This document shows positions 8,437-17,156 of a stretch of DNA of 64,000 nucleotides, piece after piece (the stretch's first letter is position 1; every line of letters starts with the position of its first letter). The position numbers and the translations under genes are program-made. The DNA is from Mycobacterium kansasii ATCC 12478 (GTDB lineage Bacteria > Actinomycetota > Actinomycetes > Mycobacteriales > Mycobacteriaceae), in assembly GCF_000157895.3 (NCBI RefSeq), contig NC_022663.1, forward strand, positions 310,001 through 374,000, written 5' to 3'. The notes beneath the pieces were generated by a model. The model was given only the letters and a program-made list of their open reading frames with translations, ran no database searches and had not been told where the DNA came from.

Positions 8437-8483
8437 TTCAGATAGGATTGACATCTGAATAGCAATATTATCTAATCTCCGGT
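8437..8483 (+). promoter_or_regulatory. Promoter with overlapping inverted repeat for tetR
   Basis: TTGACA at 8448-8453, a 17-bp spacer, and TCTAAT at 8471-8476 make a near-consensus sigma-70-type promoter. The expected start point falls at or next to the ATG at 8484, which implies a leaderless mRNA. A 7-bp inverted repeat (TTCAGAT...ATCTGAA, 8437-8459) covers the -35 box, a natural autoregulatory operator for the TetR encoded directly downstream. Confidence 0.65.
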
Positions 8484-9116
8484 ATGTCGAGGTTACGGCG
8501 GGCGGAGCAGGTCGCGCGCAACCGTGAGGCCGTCCTGGCGGCGGCACGGCGGGTGTTCTTGGTTCGCGGGTATGCCGGCGCCAGCCTGGAGGCGATCGCC
8601 GATGACGCGGGGTTCTCGAGCGGTGTCGTATATTCGCAGTTCGGCAGCAAGGCGGACATGTTTTTTGCGCTGCTGGAGCGCCGGATCGAGGACCGGGCGT
8701 CGCAGAACGAGCGGGTCGCCGCGGAATTCGTGGGCGCCGAGGGTCTGCGTGAGCTGCTGCGGGTTGGCCGAGAGGATGCGGCGGCCGAGCCGGGGTGGGC
8801 GTATCTGCTGGCGGAGTTCCGCGCGATTGCGATGCGTGATGCCGAGCTCAACCGTCGCTATGCCGCGGCCCATGCGCGCACGCTGGATGGGATCGCGTCA
8901 GTGTTGGAAAGCCTTTACAAGCCAATCGGTCTCGAACCGCCCGTACCTGTCCGATCCATGGCCGAGTTGCTACAAGCAGGGGCTGTGGGCGTCGCCCTCG
9001 AACGGGCCGCCAACCCCAACGCTGTTCCCGACGATGACGTGGAGGAGCTCCTAGTGCGGGCCTTTGCCTTGCGGGACACCGCGGTGCACACTGCTGCGCG
9101 GGGAAGTCGACGATGA
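8484..9116 (+). CDS. TetR family transcriptional regulator
   Basis: A 210-residue regulator. The N-terminal HTH (residues 10-58) shows the TetR pattern AARRVFLVRGYAGASLEAIADDAG then VVYSQFGSKADMFFALLERR. The C-terminal ligand domain is helical and unrecognised. It overlaps the PaaK-like ligase gene by 4 bp (ATGA), so regulator and enzyme are one operon, very likely autoregulated through the inverted repeat at 8437-8459. The ligand may be an aromatic or acyl-CoA product of the neighbouring enzymes, which is inference from position only. Confidence 0.88.
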   Translation: MSRLRRAEQVARNREAVLAAARRVFLVRGYAGASLEAIADDAGFSSGVVYSQFGSKADMFFALLERRIEDRASQNERVAAEFVGAEGLRELLRVGREDAAAEPGWAYLLAEFRAIAMRDAELNRRYAAAHARTLDGIASVLESLYKPIGLEPPVPVRSMAELLQAGAVGVALERAANPNAVPDDDVEELLVRAFALRDTAVHTAARGSRR

Positions 9117-10495
9117 GCGCCGCCCACACCGTGTGGGCTTGTTTCCGCGACGATGTCCTGGCAGCGATGTGCGCCGGCGAAGCCGAGCAGCGTGCCCGCC
9201 TGACCTGGAGTGCCGAGCGGATCCAGCGTGAACAGCGCGACCGTCTGGGCACCCTGCTGGGGCACGCCGCCGAGCACTCCCCGTTCCACGGCCGCCGGCT
9301 AGCCGGGATCGATATCACCGCGGTGGACCCCACCGACCTGTCTGGGCTGCCGGTGATGACCAAGATGCAGATGATGGATTCCCTCGACGACGTGTTCACC
9401 GACCGCCGCCTCACGGCCAGCGACGCCGAGTCGGCAGTTGCCGCCACCGGCGCCGACCCGGTCGTGATACTCGACGACTACATCGCGTTGGCCTCCGGTG
9501 GATGTTCGGGGCGGCGCGGGGTGTTCGTCCTCGACAGGGCTGCCGTCACCTCCTTTACCACGGCAGTGGCCCGCCAACCCCCGGGAACTGCCCTGGCCGC
9601 GGATACGCCGCACGAGCCGCCTCGCATCGCGTTTGTTGCGGCCGCTTCAGCCGTGCATGCCACGGGAATGGTGGCCGCGCTGACCTGTGACGCTGATTCG
9701 CCTGTGCGGTCGGATCTGGTGCCGGCGACGTTACCGCTCGGGGAGATTGTCGCGCGGCTCAATGAGTTGCGGCCGCCCCTGCTGAGTGGGTATGCCTCGA
9801 TGCTGGCCCGGCTGGCCTCCGAAGCGCGCGCCGGGCGCCTGCGGATCACCCCGGCACAGGTGAGCTCGACGAGTGAGACTCTGCTGCCCGAGATGCGCTC
9901 GGCGATCAGGGAAGCGTTCGGCGTACCCGTCTTTGACGGCTTTGGGTCCACCGAAGGCCTGGTGGGCAAGACCGGTCCAGATGATGACGTCTTGGTTTTC
10001 AACACGGACATGTGCATCGTGGAGCTTGTCGACGCCAACAACCAGCCTGTCGCGGCGGGTACCCCGTCGGCCAGAGTGCTTGTCACCAACCTGTACAACC
10101 TGGTCCAGCCACTGATCCGCTACGAGCTCACCGACACCTTCATCCGCCAGCCAGGCGCCGCCGAACACGGATATCTGCGGGCCCGCGTGCGAGGGCGCAA
10201 CGACGACGTCCTGCACTACGACACCGTCGACGTTCATCCCATCGCGATCCGATCGGTCATGGTCAAGACACCCGGAGTCATCGACTATCAGGTGCGCCAA
10301 ACCCGCTGCGGCATCGACCTATACGCCGTCACAACCGACGCGCACGAGCTCGACGGCCTTGCCGACCGCCTACGCCAAGCACTCGCCGACGGCGGCCTGC
10401 ATCGACCTGCAGTGACGGTGCGCCCCGTCGAGCGGCTCGACCGCCACCCTGTCAGCGGAAAGCTGCGCCGCTTCATCCCACTCACCACCACGTAG
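9113..10495 (+). CDS. Phenylacetate-CoA-ligase-like adenylate-forming enzyme
   Basis: A 460-residue member of the PaaK branch of ANL enzymes. The first 90 residues match the PaaK N-terminal region (GTLLGHAAEHSPFHGRRL, then LSGLPVMTKMQMMDSLDDVF). The phosphate loop is degenerate (LASGGCSGRRGVFVLD). The adenine/acyl region gives FDGFGSTEGLVG and the hinge area RGRNDDVLHY. The C-terminal lid runs to the catalytic-type lysine in HPVSGKLRRF. Such enzymes activate carboxylic acids to acyl-CoA through an acyl-adenylate; the substrate here is unknown. It is the second gene of the tetR operon, with the hydrolase 27 bp downstream. Confidence 0.8.
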   Translation: MSAAHTVWACFRDDVLAAMCAGEAEQRARLTWSAERIQREQRDRLGTLLGHAAEHSPFHGRRLAGIDITAVDPTDLSGLPVMTKMQMMDSLDDVFTDRRLTASDAESAVAATGADPVVILDDYIALASGGCSGRRGVFVLDRAAVTSFTTAVARQPPGTALAADTPHEPPRIAFVAAASAVHATGMVAALTCDADSPVRSDLVPATLPLGEIVARLNELRPPLLSGYASMLARLASEARAGRLRITPAQVSSTSETLLPEMRSAIREAFGVPVFDGFGSTEGLVGKTGPDDDVLVFNTDMCIVELVDANNQPVAAGTPSARVLVTNLYNLVQPLIRYELTDTFIRQPGAAEHGYLRARVRGRNDDVLHYDTVDVHPIAIRSVMVKTPGVIDYQVRQTRCGIDLYAVTTDAHELDGLADRLRQALADGGLHRPAVTVRPVERLDRHPVSGKLRRFIPLTTT

Positions 10496-10522
10496 CAGAT
10501 CCCGACGAAAGCAGCCGAGTCC

Positions 10523-11425
10523 ATGGACCGCATCGATGTCACCTTCCCTTCGAACGACGCGAAGTGCGCGGCATGGCTCTACTACCCGACGGGCATCGAC
10601 AACAAGGTGCCGTGTGTGGTGATGGCCCACGGCTTCTCGCTGACCCGCCACGACGGCCTGACCCCGTACGCCGAAGCATTCGCCCGCGTCGGGGCCGCCG
10701 TGCTGGTCTTCGACCACCGCTTCATCGGTGACTCCGAAGGCCAACCCCGCCAACGAATTCGCCCCGCAGACCAGCTCGCGGACCGCCGAGCCGCCGTCGC
10801 GTTCGCCCGGAACCTCGGCAGGATCAACCCCGACAGGATCATCGTGTGGGGCTACTCGATGAGCGCCGGATCGGCACTTCTCGCGGCCGCCACAGATCCG
10901 CGCATCGCAGGCGCGATCCTCCTCTGCCCACTTCTCGATGGCCGGTGGCGATCCAACCGCAGCCTTTGGACCCAGCCGCGCAACGCGGCCTGGATCAACG
11001 CACAGGCGATCAACGACACCCTCGGCAACGCCATGGTTCCGGTCGCTGCCCAACCCGGCGGCCACGGCGTGCTGACCTTCCCCGGCGAACTCGACGGCTT
11101 TCTCTCCATCACCCCACCGGGATCTCCTTGGCGCAACGAGGTCAGGGGTGCGTCGGTGCCCGGCTACTCGCTCTATCGCCCGCTGGCTAACGCGCGAAAA
11201 CTCAAATGCCCGATCCTCATCCAGGCCGGACATCGCGACCTCACCGTTTCATCAAGGGCCGTCGACAAGCTCACACAACGGGCCGCCAACGCCGTGGTGA
11301 AGCGATACGACATCGACCACTTCCAACCCTTCCGCGGAGAACACCCACCACGCCTCGCCGCCGACCAGACCGAATGGCTCGACCGCCTCGAACGCAACGC
11401 GCAGGCGCCAACTCGCACCTGTTGA
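10523..11425 (+). CDS. Alpha/beta hydrolase, dienelactone-hydrolase-like
   Basis: A 300-residue alpha/beta hydrolase. The oxyanion region is VVMAHGFSLTRHDGL (about residue 35), the nucleophile elbow is GYSMSAG with Ser near 115, and a late acid/His pair lies in QAGHRDLTV and DIDHFQPF. Family members include polyketide-type hydrolases and cocaine-esterase-like enzymes, and the substrate is not predictable. It follows the PaaK-like ligase closely in the same direction and probably acts in the same small-molecule pathway. No signal peptide is present. Confidence 0.82.
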   Translation: MDRIDVTFPSNDAKCAAWLYYPTGIDNKVPCVVMAHGFSLTRHDGLTPYAEAFARVGAAVLVFDHRFIGDSEGQPRQRIRPADQLADRRAAVAFARNLGRINPDRIIVWGYSMSAGSALLAAATDPRIAGAILLCPLLDGRWRSNRSLWTQPRNAAWINAQAINDTLGNAMVPVAAQPGGHGVLTFPGELDGFLSITPPGSPWRNEVRGASVPGYSLYRPLANARKLKCPILIQAGHRDLTVSSRAVDKLTQRAANAVVKRYDIDHFQPFRGEHPPRLAADQTEWLDRLERNAQAPTRTC

Positions 11426-11466
11426 ACACGCACCGTTACCAGTTGAGGACTGCGAGTTACATTGTG

Positions 11467-11537
11467 CTGCCATCCGATCCGCACTTCGCCCGCTGCCGTC
11501 CGATCCGCGCTTCGTGCGCTGCTGTCCGGTTCGGGCG
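11467..11537 (+). repeat. 26-bp tandem repeat, about 2.7 units
   Basis: Units begin at 11467, 11493 and 11519. Each starts CTGCYRTCCGATCCG-type and ends TTCGNNCG; unit 3 is shortened. It is a minisatellite-like array in the intergenic region after the hydrolase. Confidence 0.6.
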
Positions 11538-11668
11538 AATACCTCAGAGCCAAGGAATCCCCGGTTGGTGACGATTCGTGAGCGCGCCGTCCGGTGTACG
11601 ACCCCGCAAGCATGGATGCCCGGACCCACGATTGGCCGTCGCCCCCTCCCCGCGCACTATTGGCAATA

Positions 11669-11681
11669 CGTCACCGTGACG
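11669..11681. promoter_or_regulatory. Palindrome CGTCACNGTGACG, copy 2
   Basis: CGTCAC-C-GTGACG, with the flanks extending the dyad partially (CAATA on the left, AATTG on the right). The surrounding CCCGCRC...AATACGTCAC context also resembles copy 1. It lies in the 11426-12197 gap, which has no other gene. Confidence 0.5.
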
Positions 11682-11976
11682 AATTGACATCCGCACCTGC
11701 CAGCGCACGCTCCGGTAGCAACCGGGTAAGGCGGCCAGTTCGGGCCAGGCCCGATCACCGAACTCGATGCGGCTCGTGTTCACCGCTTACGCCTCGGAAT
11801 TAGCAAGTATCGCCGACCCGACGACGCTCGCCAACCTTGCAGCGCACGCATAAGTCCGGCCACCTGCCGGCTAGCTCGACACGCACGGCGCGGGAGGTTC
11901 TGTCTCGCGACCAGTTCGATCAGTTCGACTGCCTATCCCGCTGGCGTATAGCGGCGCATCGAGAAACCCCCAAAGA

Positions 11977-12009
11977 GCGCCCATTACGTCACCGTGACGG
12001 AATGGGCGC
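11977..12009. promoter_or_regulatory. 33-bp palindrome containing CGTCACNGTGACG, copy 3
   Basis: The arms of 16 bp (starting GCGCCCATT, core CGTCAC) match with a single mismatch around a central C at 11993. There is no T-run after it, so it is a better candidate for an operator or recombination site than a terminator. It lies about 190 bp upstream of the CsaA-like gene. Confidence 0.6.
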
Positions 12010-12197
12010 CGAACTATCCCCCTCCATGCGGTTCACCTAAGACGGAAAGCGTTCCCATGGTGACGATTCGACCGTCTGCACGGGTCATTGCGCAACGCAC
12101 GCGGCCCGCTAAGGTACCACATGGCGCTGCGCCAACTCCTGACGCTAATGCGGGCGCTCATGGCACGAGTGACCTCGGGAAGCTGAAAGAGAACGCA

Positions 12198-12536
12198 GTG
12201 GAAGACCTGATCAGTTGGGCGGATTTCCAGAGAGTCGACTTCCGCGTGGGCACCATCGTCGCGTTGGAAAGCCACCCCCGGGCAAGACAACCTGCCTATA
12301 TCCTGACTATCGACCTAGGGCCGCTTGGGACAAAGATTTCCAGCGCTCGAATCACCGACTATTACAGCCCTGCGACACTGCTCGGCCGACAAGTGCTGTG
12401 CGTCTGCAACTTTGCACCGAAGAACGTCGCGGGAATCGACTCTGAAGTGCTCGTCACCGGCGTGTACGACGCGAGCAACAAGGTTGTCCTGGCCGGATTC
12501 GATCGGCCCTTGCCCAACGGCACGCGACTCAGCTAA
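12198..12536 (+). CDS. csaA: CsaA-like tRNA-binding-domain protein
   Basis: A 112-residue protein with the tRNA-binding OB-fold of the CsaA group. Motifs are FQRVDFRVGTIVALE at the start, ARQPAYILTIDLG, KISSARITDYY, LLGRQVLCVCNFAPKNVAGIDSEVLV and the C-terminal PNGTRL. CsaA proteins are homodimers that bind tRNA and have been described as export-related chaperones in Bacillus. The GTG at 12198 follows GAAAGAGAA and gives the normal family length. An ATG at 12057 in the same frame would add 47 residues with no family match. It appears monocistronic. Confidence 0.82.
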   Translation: MEDLISWADFQRVDFRVGTIVALESHPRARQPAYILTIDLGPLGTKISSARITDYYSPATLLGRQVLCVCNFAPKNVAGIDSEVLVTGVYDASNKVVLAGFDRPLPNGTRLS

Positions 12537-12993
12537 CTTGTGGCCGTTCGCTTTCTGGATACATGCAGGTCCCATGGCCTCCGCGGAAGAGGTGACCGTC
12601 GAAAGGCATCCGTCGATGCTCATGACAAAGGCGACGTTGACACCGGCGCGCCTTGGACGAGCGTGGGCGGTCGTGCCGGCAGCGTGCGCAGCGTGGGCGC
12701 AGGGAGGCAATTCGGCATGTCCGAATCCCCGGGCCGCACTGCTGGAGCTGATTCGTCACTGCACCGTTTGCTCTGGTACAAGTCCCGACGACGGTGGCCA
12801 CCTCTCCACGGCACCGGTCGCGGGGTCTGGTGATCGGTAGGACACACGAAAGCTGGCTACGGTAGCACATCGTATATGCCCGCGCATCATATTTGACTTC
12901 GTATCGAATATGCTCCCAGATCCGATATGTCACTGTATCGTGACGGTGAGGGCCTCAAACGACGGGCTGAAATCGGGCTAGGAGGTAGCTGGT
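12537..12993. other. Intergenic region upstream of second PPE gene
   Basis: No gene is supported here. The distal part is AT-richer, with several ATCGNATATG-like words (for example CGTATATGC and CGTATCGAATATGC) between about 12868 and 12935. This is plausibly the promoter region of the PPE gene. A strong ribosome-binding site AGGAGGT lies at 12980-12986. Confidence 0.4.
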
Positions 12994-14784
12994 ATGAACT
13001 TCTTGGTGTTGCCGCCAGAGATCAATTCGGCGCGGATGTTCTCGGGCGCCGGCTCGGCGCCAATGTTGGAGGCCGCAGCAGCTTGGAATGCGTTGGCATC
13101 AGAGCTCGATTCGGCGGCGGAGTCATTTTCCTCGATGACCTCAGGCCTCGCCGCCCAGGCGTGGCAGGGCCCGGCGTCTACGGCGATGCTGGCCGCTGCC
13201 GCGCCGTATGCAGGCTGGTTGAGAACGGCGGCGTCCCAGTCCGTTGGGGCCTGTGCGCAGGCCCAAGCGGTCGCCGGCGCATTTGAGTCGGCTTTAGCAG
13301 CCACGGTCCACCCGGCGGCGGTAGCGGCCAATCGTTCCGACTTCTTGACCTTGGTGCTCTCGAATCTGTTCGGTCAGAACGCGCCGGCAATCGCGGCCAC
13401 CGAGAGCATCTACGAGGAGATGTGGGCTCAGGATGTGACCGCGATGGTTGACTATCATGCGGGAGCGGCAGCGGCTGTTGCACAGTTGATCTCGCCCGCG
13501 CAAGCGCTACAGAGCCTGCCCAACTTCGGCTACGGCAACACCGGCCAAGGCAACATCGGCTTTTTCAACGACGGCACCCTCAACGTCGGCATCGCCAACC
13601 TCAGCCCCCACTTCACCCCCACCGACCCCATCACCACCTTCGGCGGCATCGGCCTGGCCAACACCGGCACCGAAAACCTCGGCGCCTACAACAGCGGCAC
13701 CCAAAACGTCGGCGCCTGGAACCACGGCATGCTCAACCTCGGCATCGCCAACACCGGCACCGCCAACAGCGGCCTACCCCTGAGCCTGCTGCAAACCCTG
13801 GGCATCGCCAACCACGGCACCTACAACCAAGGCCTGTTCAACACCGGCAACCACAACATCGGCATCGGCCTCACCGGCGACCACCTCATCGGCATCGGCC
13901 CCCTGCACATCAGCGACACCGCCCTACCCGCCGCCGCCGCGACCACCCTGCCCAACTTCGGCTACGGCAACACCGGCCAAGGCAACATCGGCTTTTTCAA
14001 CGACGGCACCCTCAACGTCGGCATCGCCAACCTCAGCCCCCACTTCACCCCCACCGACCCCATCACCACCTTCGGCGGCGTCGGCCTGGCCAACACCGGC
14101 ACCGAAAACCTCGGCGCCTACAACAGCGGCACCCAAAACGTCGGCGCCTGGAACCACGGCATGCTCAACCTCGGCATCGCCAACACCGGCACCGCCAACA
14201 GCGGCCTACCCCTGAGCCTGCTGCAAACCCTGGGCATCGCCAACCACGGCACCTACAACCAAGGCCTGTTCAACACCGGCAACCACAACATCGGCATCGG
14301 CCTCACCGGCGACCACCTCATCGGCATCGGCCCCCTGCACATCAGCGACACCGCCCTACCCGCCGCCGCCGCGACCACCCTGCCCAACTTCGGCTACGGC
14401 AACACCGGCCAAGGCAACATCGGCTTTTTCAACGACGGCACCCTCAACGTCGGCATCGCCAACCTCAGCCCCCACTTCACCCCCACCGACCCCATCACCA
14501 CCTTCGGCGGCGTCGGCCTGGCCAACACCGGCACCGAAAACCTCGGCGCCTACAACAGCGGCACCCAAAACGTCGGCGCCTGGAACCACGGCATGCTCAA
14601 CCTCGGCATCGCCAACACCGGCACCGCCAACAGCGGCCTACCCCTGAGCCTGCTGCAAACCCTGGGCATCGCCAACCACGGCACCTACAACCAAGGCCTG
14701 TTCAACACCGGCAACCACAACATCGGCATCGCCCTGACCGGCGACCACCTCATCGGCATCGGCCCCCTGCACATCAGCGCCTAG
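12994..14784 (+). CDS. PPE family protein, MPTR subfamily, with triplicated 144-residue module
   Basis: A 596-residue PPE protein. Residues 1-175 are the PPE domain (VLPPEIN, AQAWQGPAST, and the YHAGAAAAVAQL helix end). The rest is three head-to-tail copies of a 144-residue module made of NxGxxNxG pentapeptides. Each module starts NFGYGNTGQGNIGFF and ends GIGPLHIS. Module 1 has GGIGLA where 2 and 3 have GGVGLA, and module 3 has GIALTG instead of GIGLTG. The start is fixed by AGGAGGT 7 bp upstream. The protein is probably exported through a type VII system. No PE partner gene is adjacent. Confidence 0.9.
   Translation: MNFLVLPPEINSARMFSGAGSAPMLEAAAAWNALASELDSAAESFSSMTSGLAAQAWQGPASTAMLAAAAPYAGWLRTAASQSVGACAQAQAVAGAFESALAATVHPAAVAANRSDFLTLVLSNLFGQNAPAIAATESIYEEMWAQDVTAMVDYHAGAAAAVAQLISPAQALQSLPNFGYGNTGQGNIGFFNDGTLNVGIANLSPHFTPTDPITTFGGIGLANTGTENLGAYNSGTQNVGAWNHGMLNLGIANTGTANSGLPLSLLQTLGIANHGTYNQGLFNTGNHNIGIGLTGDHLIGIGPLHISDTALPAAAATTLPNFGYGNTGQGNIGFFNDGTLNVGIANLSPHFTPTDPITTFGGVGLANTGTENLGAYNSGTQNVGAWNHGMLNLGIANTGTANSGLPLSLLQTLGIANHGTYNQGLFNTGNHNIGIGLTGDHLIGIGPLHISDTALPAAAATTLPNFGYGNTGQGNIGFFNDGTLNVGIANLSPHFTPTDPITTFGGVGLANTGTENLGAYNSGTQNVGAWNHGMLNLGIANTGTANSGLPLSLLQTLGIANHGTYNQGLFNTGNHNIGIALTGDHLIGIGPLHISA
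13519..14781 (+). repeat. Three near-identical 432-bp tandem repeats inside PPE gene
   Basis: Copies begin at 13519, 13951 and 14383; the last is cut short by the stop codon. They differ at only a few bases. The codon choice inside the repeats is almost uniformly C-ending and differs from the less regular N-terminal part. This indicates recent amplification and makes the array prone to copy-number change and misassembly. Confidence 0.9.
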
Positions 14785-15043
14785 ATCCGGGCCTGTTGAT
14801 GGCTGCCCAACCGGACCCGTACGCGCCGACGGGACGTCAGCAGCGTCGCCATGCGCGGCATGCCATGCCGCAGCCGCGGAGATCCGCCGGGCCATCGTAA
14901 CGGGTTGGCGTGGGCCCTGTTTCGGTGCACACCCATGGTCGACGTGGTCGCTGACGTGGTGTTGTCCTTGTGCGGCTTCGTATTTCAGAGCGACTTTCAG
15001 GGCGACATCGACGTCCACCGCGGCGAAGTGGCCCGTCACGTAT

Positions 15044-15080
15044 CCGATGTGGCAATGTATCGGTTACATCAGCACATCGG
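15044..15080. promoter_or_regulatory. 37-bp dyad operator upstream of tetR
   Basis: Two nested inverted repeats: CCGATGTG...CACATCGG on the outside and ATGTA-TCGGT-TACAT in the centre, 13 of 16 arm bases pairing. It ends 12 bp before the TetR start at 15093 and overlaps its ribosome-binding site, as expected for autorepression. The 14785-15092 gap holds nothing else. Confidence 0.6.
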
Positions 15081-15092
15081 AGGCGAGGGCAA

Positions 15093-15704
15093 ATGCCGTC
15101 AACGACCACCAGCGACAAGCCGGTACGGGTCACCAAACGCCGCGCCGAAACCCGCGGCCGTCTCATCGAGGCGGCATTCCGGGTGTTCGCCGACAAGGGA
15201 TACGGGCACGTGACCATCGAGGACGTCTGCGAGGCCGCCGGCTACACCCGAGGCGCGTTCTATTCCCAGTTCGACAGCCTCGAGGAGCTATTCTTTCTGC
15301 TCTACGACCAATGGGCGGCCCGCACCGCCGAACAGGTCCGCGCCGCCATGGAAGGCAGCGAACCCGTCACCGACCTGCCCAGCGTCGTCGAACGCATCGT
15401 GGACACCTTGCTTTTCGAACGCGACTGGCTGCTCATCAAGATTGACTTCCTGCTCCACGCCGCTCGCCACCCCGATCTCGCCCACCGCTGGGAAGTTCAC
15501 CGCGCGCAATTGCGCAATGTTATCGAAGAGCGGCTGATTGCCAGCGGCATCGAATTCAACCAGTCCCTCAACACGGTCGCCGACACGGCCCGGGCAATCG
15601 TCGCGGTATACGACGGCGTCAGCATCCAGCTACTGCTCGACAGCGATCAGGCCGCCGCTCGCGCCTGGCTCACCCAATTACTCAATATGGTTCTGAGTCG
15701 CTGA
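15093..15704 (+). CDS. TetR family transcriptional regulator
   Basis: A 203-residue regulator with a TetR HTH at residues 18-64 (FRVFADKGYGHVTIEDVCEAAG, then AFYSQFDSLEELFFLL). The C-terminal ligand domain carries a DWLLIKIDFLLHAARHPDLAH helix. The ATG at 15093 is preferred over the longer frame because GGAGGCGAG lies just upstream and the HTH then begins at the usual distance. A strong dyad at 15044-15080 suggests autoregulation. The downstream esterase gene is convergent, so the target genes are not obvious. Confidence 0.88.
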   Translation: MPSTTTSDKPVRVTKRRAETRGRLIEAAFRVFADKGYGHVTIEDVCEAAGYTRGAFYSQFDSLEELFFLLYDQWAARTAEQVRAAMEGSEPVTDLPSVVERIVDTLLFERDWLLIKIDFLLHAARHPDLAHRWEVHRAQLRNVIEERLIASGIEFNQSLNTVADTARAIVAVYDGVSIQLLLDSDQAAARAWLTQLLNMVLSR

Positions 15705-15859
15705 GCCAGGCAACATTTGTGACGGTTCGTTGCCAGCGGCGACATACACGGTGCCGCTTCGAGTATCGGTTGGTGGCTGCACTGGGGCGATCGGCAAGTC
15801 ACCTTCTGATATCCGACTCGGTTCACACGGCGCGCTTGTTCGCAAGCGAGTCTTCGGCG

Positions 15860-16729
15860 CTAGTGCGCGCGCAGCCGCTCTACGATAACTGCCCGGGCAG
15901 CACGGCCTTCCGGAATCGGCATTAGCGGGTAGACATGCAGCAAACCGAAGCGCTCATGGTAGTCAATATCGACGCCCGCCGCGGTGGCCTTCTGGACCAG
16001 CGCCCGTGCGTCAGGGTTGAGAATGTCGCGAGTTCCGCTGAAAACAGTCAGCGGGCCAAGACCGGTCAGCTCAGCTGCAAGCGGACTGACGCGCGGATCG
16101 TCCGGGATGAGGTCGCCACGCCAACACTCCCCGAACACCGATAGTGCTTCGCGCGCCAGCCACGGATCGGTCAGCTCGACCGAATTGATCATCGGGTTGC
16201 TCAACGACACGTCCAAGGCCGGCGAGATCAAGACGGTGCGCGGCAGAACCACGTCATGGTCGTCGCGCAGTAACAGGGCCGCCGACAAGGCGATTTGACC
16301 GCCCGCGGAGTCGCCGGCCAGGCACACGCCGTGGCCGGTCGACATGTTCTCGACCACGAGTTGAGCGACCTCGGGCACCACATCGGCTGCCGTGCCAAAA
16401 GGGAGCAACGGATAAATCGGGACGACCACCTTCACGCGCGCCCCGGTGGCGACGTGAGTCACCAATCGCCAGTGCTGTGAGTTGATTTCGTTGACCCAGG
16501 CACCGCCGTGGAGGTAGACCACGGTGCGCGTATGTATGTCGTTCTTGGGTGCCACGGCATAGATCGGCCAGCCGGATCGACGGCCGACGTCCACGGTCAC
16601 GTCGGAGCGCAGCCGCACCGGCGGTCCGTACGGCGAGGGACGCAACGCGCGGGCCGTGATGTGCTTGCGGGCATCTGCGAAGGTTTTGTACTGGCGCGTC
16701 CTACCGGTGACGCGGAGTATTGCCGGCAT
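15860..16729 (-). CDS. Alpha/beta hydrolase, HSL-type esterase/lipase
   Basis: A 289-residue esterase of the hormone-sensitive-lipase group: the HGGAW oxyanion motif (VVYLHGGAWVNE), the nucleophile elbow GDSAGG (CLAGDSAGGQIALS), the acid in GTRDILNPD and the His in LLHVYPLM. It resembles mycobacterial Lip esterases that act on short- to medium-chain acyl esters. The start at MPAILRVTG is chosen because upstream sequence is not protein-like; the frame is open to 16936, and a start there would add 69 residues. It is divergent from the oxidoreductase gene at 17157. Confidence 0.82.
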   Translation of the reverse strand: MPAILRVTGRTRQYKTFADARKHITARALRPSPYGPPVRLRSDVTVDVGRRSGWPIYAVAPKNDIHTRTVVYLHGGAWVNEINSQHWRLVTHVATGARVKVVVPIYPLLPFGTAADVVPEVAQLVVENMSTGHGVCLAGDSAGGQIALSAALLLRDDHDVVLPRTVLISPALDVSLSNPMINSVELTDPWLAREALSVFGECWRGDLIPDDPRVSPLAAELTGLGPLTVFSGTRDILNPDARALVQKATAAGVDIDYHERFGLLHVYPLMPIPEGRAARAVIVERLRAH

Positions 16730-17156
16730 GGTCCGGCTCGCCCAGCTGGGGCCCCCACGTGTCAAGGCTCTTTCCTTCCGCTGACCTCGGGCAATGGTTT
16801 CCAGTTCCCCGACACCGAGCCCGAAACCGACCATGTCCAGTGTGGACCACGACGCTGCCGGAAGGCATCGCCCCCTTCGCGGGCGTCGCCTGGTCAGCGC
16901 GGCCGACATGGGTGCGACGTTGACTGGCGATGCCATGAGGACCCCCGATACAAGGCCGCCCCAGGTCGAACTCGACGTCGATAAGATGCGACCGGTGGTT
17001 GGCGCCGGCCGCGGCTACTCGCCGGCCAGTTCCAATGCCGGGCTTAGACTCCATTCGGCTCCGTTGCAGCAACAGAGACCGCTCCGCCACAGCGACGACC
17101 GGCTCGCTTCCCACCGGGGACTGGTCGTCCATATCCCACTGGTCGAAGGAGGGCTT

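Noticed and set aside
13507..14589. Repeated 72-77 residue minus-strand frames inside the second PPE gene
   Set aside because: Identical antisense shadows of the 432-bp repeats, not independent genes.
16794..17156. Upstream extension of the FAD oxidoreductase frame
   Set aside because: The sequence is not protein-like and overlaps the divergent esterase region; a clear ribosome-binding site supports ATG at 17157.
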